A program made the translations under genes and the position numbers. Shown here piece by piece: positions 7,623-14,574 of a stretch of 34,031 bases of DNA. The notes under the pieces were generated by a model. The model worked only from the letters and a program-made list of their open reading frames with translations. It was not told where the DNA came from and searched no databases. Source of the DNA: Nitrososphaerota archaeon (lineage in GTDB: Archaea; Thermoproteota; Nitrososphaeria; Nitrososphaerales; UBA183); contig JAPCJN010000008.1 in assembly GCA_027886925.1 (NCBI GenBank), positions 1 to 34,031 on the forward strand, written 5' to 3'. Position 1 is the first letter of the stretch; every line of letters starts with the position of its first letter.

Positions 7623-9101
7623 ATGGCGGTGCAAAAAAGAGCGCCCAAGAGGACGGCGATAGTCATCTTCGGCGCGTCAGGAGATTTGACGAGCCGCAAG
7701 ATAGTCCCTGCGCTCCACTCGTTGATGTGCGCAGGACTGATACCAAAGTCAACCCAAATCATCGGTGTCGCGAGGAGCAAGCTCACCGATGATGCGTTTC
7801 GCGACAGGCTCTCCAAAGGTATAGCCAAAAACTCGCGCCTCCTGCCTGGGGTCAAAAAACAGTGGCCGAGCGCTGCAGCCAATCTCTCCTACCTCGCGGG
7901 AGACTATGACGATCCAAAGACCTACCGCTTGCTTGCAGCGAAGCTTTCAGACTCAGGGAAGGGTTCAGGCAACGTGAACCATCTATTCTATCTGTCGACG
8001 CCCCCTCAACTTTTTCCAATAATCGTCAAGCAGCTAGGGAGGTCGGGCCTAGCACGCCCAGGTTCCGCATGGACAAGAATCATCATCGAGAAGCCGTTCG
8101 GGAGGGACAGAAAGAGTGCCCGCACACTTAACGGACAGCTTCACGCAGTCTTTAACGAGGGCCAGGTCTACCGCATCGACCATTATCTAGGGAAGGAGAC
8201 TGTGCAGAACATAGTCAGTCTTCGATTCGCCAACTCCATCTTTGAACCGTTATGGAACAGGAACTACGTGGACCATGTGCAGATCACGATGGCTGAGAAC
8301 ATAGGCGTGGAGCACCGCGCCGGGTATTACGATCATGCCGGAGTGCTGCGAGACATGGTTCAGAATCATGTTCTTCAGCTCCTCAGCCTGACGGCGATGG
8401 AACCTCCCTCCTCCTTCGACGCCCAGAGCCTCTGGGCCGAGAAGGTCAAGGTGCTCAAAGCCGTGCGTCGGCCCCAAGAAAGCGACGTGGCTTGGGGCCA
8501 GTACCGGGGCTACCTGAAGGAGAAGGGGGTGTCGAGGGATTCGAAGACGCCGACCTTTGTAGCCCTGAAGCTCTACGTGGACAACTGGAGGTGGCATGGC
8601 GTCCCGTTCTACCTTCGAACAGGAAAGATGCTCCCGCGGAAGGCGACGGAGATCGGCCTGAAATTCAAGAGCGTCCCCCTCATGCTCTTTCCTGAGAGCA
8701 AGGACGTCAGCCCCAACCGGATCTCGCTCTGCATCCAGCCGGACGAGGGAGTCGACCTTCGTTTCGAGACGAAGGTGCCTGGCATGGGGATGAAGATCGC
8801 GCCGGCGGACTTGGTCTTTCACTACAATCGTTTCAGCAAGAGCGCGCTCCCGGAGGCCTATGAGCGGTTGCTCCTAGACGCAATTCATGGTGACCCGACG
8901 CTCTTCGTCCGCAATGACTTCGAAGACCGGTCGTGGGCCATACTTGACCCCCTCTTGAATGGCAGTGAAAATGCCGATGTTGACGCCCCGCATCCCTACA
9001 AAGCAGGTTCTTGGGGTCCGACCGAAGCGGACCAGTTCATGGCTCGTGATGGGCGCTCGTGGGAGCTGGGCTGCTCGGCTGATTCGCATGGGCTCGCTTG
9101 A
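7623..9101 (+). CDS. zwf: Glucose-6-phosphate 1-dehydrogenase
   Basis: A 492-residue glucose-6-phosphate dehydrogenase, which commits glucose 6-phosphate to the oxidative pentose phosphate route and yields NAD(P)H. Seen directly are the coenzyme motif IFGASGDLTSRKIVPAL (residues 15-31), the IIIEKPFGRD strand near 157, and the active-site signature YRIDHYLGKETVQN near 183-196, followed by FANSIFEPLWNRNYVDHVQI. Length matches bacterial enzymes. The gene begins directly after the gnd stop. Classical G6PDH is rare among archaea, most of which make pentoses by other routes, so this pair strongly suggests transfer from bacteria. No separate 6-phosphogluconolactonase gene is visible; the lactone can hydrolyse spontaneously or the gene may lie elsewhere. 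Confidence 0.96.
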   Translation: MAVQKRAPKRTAIVIFGASGDLTSRKIVPALHSLMCAGLIPKSTQIIGVARSKLTDDAFRDRLSKGIAKNSRLLPGVKKQWPSAAANLSYLAGDYDDPKTYRLLAAKLSDSGKGSGNVNHLFYLSTPPQLFPIIVKQLGRSGLARPGSAWTRIIIEKPFGRDRKSARTLNGQLHAVFNEGQVYRIDHYLGKETVQNIVSLRFANSIFEPLWNRNYVDHVQITMAENIGVEHRAGYYDHAGVLRDMVQNHVLQLLSLTAMEPPSSFDAQSLWAEKVKVLKAVRRPQESDVAWGQYRGYLKEKGVSRDSKTPTFVALKLYVDNWRWHGVPFYLRTGKMLPRKATEIGLKFKSVPLMLFPESKDVSPNRISLCIQPDEGVDLRFETKVPGMGMKIAPADLVFHYNRFSKSALPEAYERLLLDAIHGDPTLFVRNDFEDRSWAILDPLLNGSENADVDAPHPYKAGSWGPTEADQFMARDGRSWELGCSADSHGLA

Positions 9102-9229
9102 TATCGGTCAGGGGCACCGAGAGTGCCACGCCTGCCCCGTAAGACTGTCGTCGAGGCTCATCTGTAGATTAAGTTAACAAACCAAAGGAAACTAAAGGAT
9201 TAATATGATTCTCCTGGGCAATTCGCAAA

Positions 9230-9799
9230 ATGAGTCGTGCGATGAGCTTGGTCGCCGATTACATCGTGAAGGCCGCTGACAGACCGGGTGGTGCCTCCAT
9301 CTACATCAATGGGAAGGAGGTCGCCGAGATGCGAACGCGTCATGATTTGAGTCATGTCCTAGCTACAAAGGATGGAAACGAATGGGCTCTGACTGCAAGG
9401 GTCAATGGAGATATCATACCATTCTCCATGACGGTGAAGCGACTGAAGGCCCGCGACGCGCATGACGCCGCATTGGGGACGATCGTTCTGACTGTCCGCT
9501 ACCACGTGTTCTTGCACAAAGGTAAATTTTACATGTTCGGGGCCGCGCCAGAGGGACGACCGTTGAGGGAGTTCTTGGTCGGCAAGAAGTTCATTTGCAG
9601 GCTGGACAATTTCCCATTCTCTGATTTGACCGAGATAGATCTCGAAACAATGGAAAGGCTGAGAAGGTTCAGAGGCGTGCCGGTAGGAGAATATGAGGGT
9701 CTAGGGAAGGAGGGTCACCGCGTGCGCATATCGGAGGAGCTTGAAGATATCGGTCTGCCACTGGCTGCGTCCTGTTACCTGCTTTATTCGACGGCTTGA
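9230..9799 (+). CDS. Uncharacterised 189-residue protein
   Basis: I do not recognise this family. The protein starts MSRAMSLVADYIVKAADRPG, has no signal peptide, no membrane segment and no cysteine pair. Its mixed composition suggests a soluble alpha/beta or beta-rich fold with several predicted strands (GASIYING, EWALTARVNGDIIPFSMTVK, GTIVLTVRYHVFLHKGKFYMF). The start is the first ATG at 9230; another ATG four codons later is possible. The upstream 130 bases are AT-rich and could hold a promoter, so it may be separate from zwf. It ends just before the GltD-like gene and may share a transcript with it. Its place inside the tRNA-Gly island makes a link to redox or sugar metabolism conceivable, but nothing in the sequence shows that. 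Confidence 0.75.
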   Translation: MSRAMSLVADYIVKAADRPGGASIYINGKEVAEMRTRHDLSHVLATKDGNEWALTARVNGDIIPFSMTVKRLKARDAHDAALGTIVLTVRYHVFLHKGKFYMFGAAPEGRPLREFLVGKKFICRLDNFPFSDLTEIDLETMERLRRFRGVPVGEYEGLGKEGHRVRISEELEDIGLPLAASCYLLYSTA

Positions 9800-9930
9800 G
9801 CTGGTGAGTTGAAGCTCTGAGCGCCAATTTCAAGCCAAAGCGGGTCGGGCCGTTCCCGTTTCCGAAGTCGGACCCGGACGACAGAAAGAAGAACTTCTCC
9901 GAGGTCGAAAAGGACTACACAAAACAAGAG

Positions 9931-11319
9931 GTGATGATAGAAGCCGACAGGTGCCTGAGATGTGGAAATCCGGTCTGCATGGACGCTTGCCCGGTGCAAA
10001 TGGATGTCAGGGGAATGTGCGATGCCGTGGCCAAAGGTGATTTCAAGGCCGCATTTCATAGGATCAGGGAGACCAACGCGCTCCTGGGCGTCACCAGCAG
10101 ATGCTGCCCACAACTGGATGGGCTGTGTGAAGACGCATGCGTGATGCGTTGGGGCGGGCAGCCAATCTCCATCGGAATGATTCAGAAGTTCGTCGCCGAC
10201 TGGGAGCGGAACGAGTCGAGACAACCAGATCCTATGGCGGAGAAGGAGACTGGTAAGCTAGTGTCGGTCGTCGGAGCCGGGCCTGCCGGCTTGGCGGCCG
10301 CATCCCTGCTCAGGAGATACGGTCACACCGTGACTCTCTATGACGAGCTTCCAACTCCCGGCGGAACCGCCTGGTATGGAATCCCCGATTACCATCTCCC
10401 AAAGGACGTTCTCCTCTATGAGATCGAGCGAATCAAAGGGCAGGGTGTAGAGGTAAGGACCGGCGTCAAGGTTGGTAGAGATGTCACTCTCACCCAATTG
10501 TTATCCGATGGTTCTGATGCCATCCTGATCACGACTGGTCCAAAGGATGTGTCAAAGCTAGACATCCCAGGAATACATCTGAAAGGCGTCTACGCCGGTT
10601 ACACATTCTTGGAGGATGTCTACATAAACGGCGTCAAGAAGTACCTAAAGCACCCGAAGTACGACCTAGGCAAAGATATCCTCGTGATAGGCGGAGGTGA
10701 CAGTGCACTCGATGCGGCTAGGACCGCGCTCAGGTTGACGGGCGGAAACGTGACAGTTGCTTATCGAAGAACGGAGGGCGAGATGGGTGCCGACCCTGTA
10801 ATGGTAGACGAGACCAGAGAAGAAGGCATCAAGTTCAAGTTCCTCACAAATCCCAAATCATGCAACGGCTCCAAAGGCAAGCTGGTCAGCATCACAATGT
10901 CAGCCATGAAACTGGGCGCACCCGACGCAACCGGAAGAAAGAGCCCTGAATCCATCCCGGGACAAGATTTCGACATCAAGTGTGATAGCGCACTCTTTGC
11001 TGTAGGCAGAGGACCAAACTCCTTTCTGCAGAAGCGGAGCGGCTTGAAGATGGGCAAGAAGGACGCAATCGTTGTAGATGACCACTACCGGTCGTCAATG
11101 GCTGGCGTATTCGCTGCCGGTGATGTCACCACAGGAGAGACCCTCGTGGTCAAAGCCATGGGGCACGGTCGAGAAGCCGCCCAGAGAGTGCACGAGTATC
11201 TGATGAAGCTGGAAGACAAACACGTATCTCTCTATGAAAGATATTATTCTCAGAAACTGTCCGAGAAATCCTACCAGGATATGCTGTTCGACAGGGAGGA
11301 GAAGCTGCCGCCTCCATGA
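9931..11319 (+). CDS. GltD/NfnB-type NAD(P)H-dependent FAD oxidoreductase (glutamate synthase small-subunit family)
   Basis: At least 462 residues. The N-terminal domain carries two iron-sulfur motifs: ADRCLRCGNPVCMDACPV (Cys 8, 11, 16, 20 from the GTG at 9931) and CCPQLDGLCEDACV near 50-65. An FAD site follows (VSVVGAGPAGLAAA near 112) and then an NAD(P) site (IGGGDSALDAARTA near 253), ending with FAVGRGPNSF and GVFAAGDVTTGE. This is the GltD fold, used by glutamate synthase, NfnB/SudA and related electron-transfer partners; no gltB or partner subunit is present. The family's usual N-terminal lead-in (NFSEVEKDYTKQE) is in frame upstream back to 9808, but that stretch has no ATG, GTG or TTG. 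The true start is therefore unusual (for example CTG at 9817) or damaged. Confidence 0.9.
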   Translation: MMIEADRCLRCGNPVCMDACPVQMDVRGMCDAVAKGDFKAAFHRIRETNALLGVTSRCCPQLDGLCEDACVMRWGGQPISIGMIQKFVADWERNESRQPDPMAEKETGKLVSVVGAGPAGLAAASLLRRYGHTVTLYDELPTPGGTAWYGIPDYHLPKDVLLYEIERIKGQGVEVRTGVKVGRDVTLTQLLSDGSDAILITTGPKDVSKLDIPGIHLKGVYAGYTFLEDVYINGVKKYLKHPKYDLGKDILVIGGGDSALDAARTALRLTGGNVTVAYRRTEGEMGADPVMVDETREEGIKFKFLTNPKSCNGSKGKLVSITMSAMKLGAPDATGRKSPESIPGQDFDIKCDSALFAVGRGPNSFLQKRSGLKMGKKDAIVVDDHYRSSMAGVFAAGDVTTGETLVVKAMGHGREAAQRVHEYLMKLEDKHVSLYERYYSQKLSEKSYQDMLFDREEKLPPP

Positions 11320-11335
11320 CAACACCCTTCAAATC

Positions 11336-11582
11336 TTAACTCGCGGCAAGTGTAAATGCCCCTCCTTCGATACCAAGAACCGCCCCAATGAAGAAGCCTC
11401 CGCTGCCGACAAAGCTCACAAATGAGAAGGTGAGGATCAAATTCGCCCACGTCGAGGCCTTTGGCCGGCCGGTAGTGAATCATCATGGAACCGATAATGA
11501 CAAGAATTCCCGCGGCTGCGGCGATTGCAATTAGGTTGCGTACCTGCGACCGCACCTTAATCCATGCATCCAAAGCAATCAC
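11336..11582 (-). pseudogene. Small two-helix membrane protein broken by a frameshift
   Basis: The reverse frame from GTG 11582 encodes VRNLIAIAAAAGILVIIGSMM, one clear membrane helix, then loses sense. Shifting frame at about 11475-11487 gives FTTGRPKASTWANLILTFSF, then VSFVGSGGFFIGAVLGIEGG and a TAA at 11336-11338. That is a second hydrophobic region rich in glycine, typical of small archaeal membrane proteins. The two halves together make a sensible protein of about 80 residues, so a single indel (real, or a sequencing error) is likely. The right-hand copy of the tRNA-Gly repeat falls inside its first codons. Its GTG start overlaps the stop of a short upstream frame (GTGA). No specific function is known. 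Confidence 0.5.
11543..11564 (+). repeat. Right direct repeat (attR-like) matching the tRNA-Gly 3' end
   Basis: This stretch matches 2363-2384 in the same orientation, with a 15-base identical core and 20 of 22 bases overall. A 15-base match to a chosen site is not expected by chance in a window of this size. It would mark the far end of an element of about 9.2 kb inserted at tRNA-Gly. Confidence 0.55.
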
Positions 11583-11710
11583 ATATTCCTGCTTATGCTT
11601 TCCTTCCTCAACTCTGCAATCCTAGAATCTAAGTCCCCGCGGCAGGGTTTCGACGCGGCAGGGACACGCATCTTCGACTCTTGCGCAACCCTCCCTACGA
11701 TTCCCTCCAC
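11579..11710 (-). CDS. Possible 43-residue protein coupled to the downstream membrane gene
   Basis: From GTG 11710 the reverse strand encodes MEGIVGRVAQESKMRVPAAS and, further on, DSRIAELRKESISRN, ending with a TGA that overlaps the GTG of the membrane gene (GTGA). The end is charged and could form a helix. The overlap and the helical look are the only support; no family is recognised. It could instead be the N-terminal part of the same protein as the frameshifted membrane gene, separated by a further indel. Bases 11711-11834 show no gene. Confidence 0.25.
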   Translation of the reverse strand: MEGIVGRVAQESKMRVPAASKPCRGDLDSRIAELRKESISRNM

Positions 11711-11834
11711 AATTCCTGCTAATGCAAGATATCAAAGTACAAAGCGTTCGTGCAGGAAATCGCGGCGCATCTTGCCGTGACTCTGGCGCGAGGGAGGTCG
11801 GCGCCGCGAGCATGCAGGCAGGCTTGTTTGTTAG

Positions 11835-13631
11835 TCACGTTGAGGCGGTGAGAGTGAATTGGACTTGGGAAATCAGGATGAAACCGCCGCTCGGGAGGAA
11901 GATGCCAATCACCTGTGGACTAGGCTGAACCAAAGGGATTGTCACCTTCGTCCCGGAAGGGATGTTACCATTAACGTCAGTCGTGAAGGTTCCGAGATGT
12001 ATCCCAGGAGGCGTCTCCTCGCGATCACCGGGGTATCCGCAATCGGATGTCCCGGCGAGGACCATGCAAACAGTGTAGGTCGTCGAATGGGCATATCCGC
12101 TGCCGGTGAGAGTCACGTTGGTCTTGGGGACGACGGACGTCGCGCCCATCGACAAACTAGGCGATTCGACTGTGAAAGGGGTCGAGACGAAGAAAGCGTC
12201 CTCGCCATCCCGGACGATGCCGAGGCTATATCCGCCCTCAAAGAGGTCGGGAACCGCCATCTTCGTCCCAGCCGGTATGTTGCCGGCCGAGTCGGCGACG
12301 AAGGTTCCCATGGTCGCAAACCCTCCGATCGTTGCGAGATAACCAGCCGAGGTGTATTCAAACCCGCAGCTAGTGTTTCCGAAGGCGGCCACACACACCT
12401 GATACATTGCCCCTGGGAAGTAACCACTGCCGGCTATGGTGACGAGAAGGCCGGAAGGCCCCTTGACTGGGGCGGCTGACAACGAGGCAGCAGCGGGGAT
12501 AGGAGAGGCCGAGGTCGGACTCGTCGGACTCGAAGAGTTCGCGACCGCTGAGCCGAAGCCATAGGCAAGAATCTCTGCCTGTTGGCCGGTGCTGGCGGGC
12601 ACCGCCACCAAGATCGAGGCAAGCTGAGGCACCAATAGCGACGTACGCGCCCCCTGACCCGTGGCGACGGTTTCGACGACGCTGTAATGAGTAGGGTCAG
12701 CTTGCTTGATGACTTCGAGAGAGCCTCCGCCGCAAGAAACGTAGACCAGCCCGTGGGACGCGTCGAAGAACACGTCGTCAGGGTCTCCCGCGATTGTGAC
12801 GTTCGCGACACTCCTCAGTGAGGGCGTCGAAGTGTCAAGCACTCGGAGCTCCGATGGATTCCTAGTCGCGATGAACAACCTTCCGCCAGCCTCGTCGAGC
12901 GCCATCGGGAAGTTGCTTCCCGTCATGGAGCGGTTCAAGATCGAACTGCCCGTGGTCTTGTCGAAGGCGGTTATGAGGTTGGAAGACGGGACGTTCACGT
13001 AGACCGCTCGGCCGTTGGCCTCGACCTGGAAAGATTCCGGGTGCGCTGGTAGCGCCTTGGTCGTCATGACAGCGTCCGAGGTCGTGTTTATCGCGGAGAT
13101 TCCTCCCGACCCATATCCGACGTAGAGCAGCTTTGTCCCGCTGTCGTAGCGCAGATTATCGGCGTCTCCGGATAGGGTGATTTTCCCAACAGGCGCGAAC
13201 GAGCTTCCGTTGAAGATGTCGACGGTCCCGTCTCCGGCGTTGCTGACGAATAACCGTCCTGCGTCAGGGACCCATGCGACCCCCTGTGGGTTGTTCAGAC
13301 CTCCGATCGAGTGGAGGAAGCGGCCTGAATTGATATCGACAATGGCCACCGTGTTGTTTACGTAATTTGCGACGAATAGCAATCCGCGACCAGGGTCGAC
13401 CGACATGTGGTCAATTCTACCCTGGGTTGGGGGTAAAGGTATCGTCCTCGATAGCGACAAGTATGAGGCTGAGGAAGAATTCTGACCCAGAGCAGAGGTG
13501 CTCTGGCTCGAGCTGTTGGTGCGCGCGCTCGGTCCGGGATAGAGCTGGATTGCCAGGCCGATGATGATGATTGCCGCAAGTATCGCCGACGCGAGCAACA
13601 ACAGCGACTTTCTGGACCTTCGAATGTTCAA
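11835..13631 (-). CDS. Membrane-anchored surface protein with YVTN-type beta-propeller and Ig-like C-terminal domains
   Basis: A 598-residue exported protein. Residues about 9-30 are a hydrophobic anchor after a basic start (MNIRRSRKSLLLL), followed by a Ser-rich stalk. Residues about 60-360 show repeating strands of YncE/YVTN propellers: GLLFVANYVNNTVAIVDINS, GRLFVSNAGDGTVDIFNGSS, KLLYVGYGSGGISAINT, RLFIATRNPSELRVLDTS, GLVYVSCGGGSLEVIKQ. After a Ser/Pro/Ala linker come two related beta domains, each with a GSGYxxxxxYxVCxxxxGxxxCGxx motif; the cysteine pairs could form disulfides. The TTG start at 13631 is favoured by a strong GAGGTGA ribosome site five to six bases upstream. Surface recognition or adhesion is plausible; the ligand is unknown. 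Confidence 0.85.
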   Translation of the reverse strand: MNIRRSRKSLLLLASAILAAIIIIGLAIQLYPGPSARTNSSSQSTSALGQNSSSASYLSLSRTIPLPPTQGRIDHMSVDPGRGLLFVANYVNNTVAIVDINSGRFLHSIGGLNNPQGVAWVPDAGRLFVSNAGDGTVDIFNGSSFAPVGKITLSGDADNLRYDSGTKLLYVGYGSGGISAINTTSDAVMTTKALPAHPESFQVEANGRAVYVNVPSSNLITAFDKTTGSSILNRSMTGSNFPMALDEAGGRLFIATRNPSELRVLDTSTPSLRSVANVTIAGDPDDVFFDASHGLVYVSCGGGSLEVIKQADPTHYSVVETVATGQGARTSLLVPQLASILVAVPASTGQQAEILAYGFGSAVANSSSPTSPTSASPIPAAASLSAAPVKGPSGLLVTIAGSGYFPGAMYQVCVAAFGNTSCGFEYTSAGYLATIGGFATMGTFVADSAGNIPAGTKMAVPDLFEGGYSLGIVRDGEDAFFVSTPFTVESPSLSMGATSVVPKTNVTLTGSGYAHSTTYTVCMVLAGTSDCGYPGDREETPPGIHLGTFTTDVNGNIPSGTKVTIPLVQPSPQVIGIFLPSGGFILISQVQFTLTAST

Positions 13632-13684
13632 GGCGTCACCTCACGCTGTTCCATACATTTCGTGATTTCGATAGGTAGTCGTGC

Positions 13685-14425
13685 TCACTTGGTAAGACTC
13701 AGGACTTGGACAACGGACTCCATCAAGTCGCTCGTCTTCTCATCCAGATAGACTGCGAGCCTCGTATTCGTGCCGGGAATCGTCGCGTACCTTGCAGTTA
13801 TGCTGGTATACGGAGGGGTCGGCGCCGCGAGCGCGTATGACACGACGTCCAACTTCGTAGGCCCTATGCTCGTCGTATTCTCTGAGGTCTTGCTCAGGAT
13901 CGAAAATATTGTGGCATTGCTCGACAGCCCCGTAATCAGCGAAAAGGCCGAGACGTAAAGCTGCGCGTAGACGCTTGCGCTGGTCCCCGTGTAGTTCCCG
14001 ACTCCGATAAGGTCCACCCGGTTGATTCCTCCGCTTGAGTTGAACCAGGCGATAATGGGGTTGCTCGACCCGGTTTGAGAGAACTGGACCTTGGTATACT
14101 GGGTGGAGTTGAGCGACGCCTTGCCGAGAACCACATATGAGACGGTGTGCTGCTCGACTAGGGCATTACCTTCGGAGTTGTCATAGGTGGCGGCCTGCAT
14201 CTGCATCTGAGAGAAATACCCGAAGAGCGAGAGAAGTCCCAAGGTCTGGTTGCCCGCCAGGGGGATTGAACTCGACCCCGCAGACCGAGAGGAGGAGGAG
14301 GACGAATGGGTTCCGCCCGTCATTAATGATGGAGCAAAGTAGGCTCCTCCCAACACAAGGATAACCAGTATGACGACGATCCCTAACTTCCCTCCTGTGG
14401 TGAGACCTCTCTTCGCAGGGTTCAT
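13685..14425 (-). CDS. Exported protein with single N-terminal membrane anchor, function unknown
   Basis: A 246-residue protein with a basic N-terminus, a membrane helix at about 14-33 (LGIVVILVILVLGGAYFAPS), a short Ser-rich linker (TGGTHSSSSSSRSAGSSS) and an extracellular domain of about 190 residues rich in Ser, Thr and Asn, with many N-glycosylation sequons. No enzyme motif is visible. The ATG at 14425 is preceded by TTTATAAG near 14451-14458, about 26 bases before the start codon, so the transcript is probably leaderless. It lies between two other anchored surface proteins with the same architecture (anchor, Ser-rich stalk, beta domain) on the same strand, but has its own promoter. Confidence 0.75.
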   Translation of the reverse strand: MNPAKRGLTTGGKLGIVVILVILVLGGAYFAPSLMTGGTHSSSSSSRSAGSSSIPLAGNQTLGLLSLFGYFSQMQMQAATYDNSEGNALVEQHTVSYVVLGKASLNSTQYTKVQFSQTGSSNPIIAWFNSSGGINRVDLIGVGNYTGTSASVYAQLYVSAFSLITGLSSNATIFSILSKTSENTTSIGPTKLDVVSYALAAPTPPYTSITARYATIPGTNTRLAVYLDEKTSDLMESVVQVLSLTK

Positions 14426-14574
14426 GCCGAGTTTCTACTGCTGCTGTCCCTTATAAAATGGATTCACCTTGACGCTCGTCATGTAACTCGTACGGAGTGT
14501 AGGAAAGCGCGCATAGAGGTTGCCGACTCGCGAGCAGGGGCACGAGGCCTACTAGTCTTTGGTCAAGCAGCTCG

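Noticed and set aside
8250..8822. Reverse-strand frame of 190 codons opposite zwf.
   Set aside because: Composition is that of an antisense shadow (His/Arg/Leu-rich); zwf motifs are certain on the other strand.
2375..11542. Search for an integrase or transposase in the tRNA-Gly island.
   Set aside because: No frame shows tyrosine or serine recombinase motifs or a DDE transposase, and no terminal inverted repeats were seen. Mobility is inferred only from the repeats.
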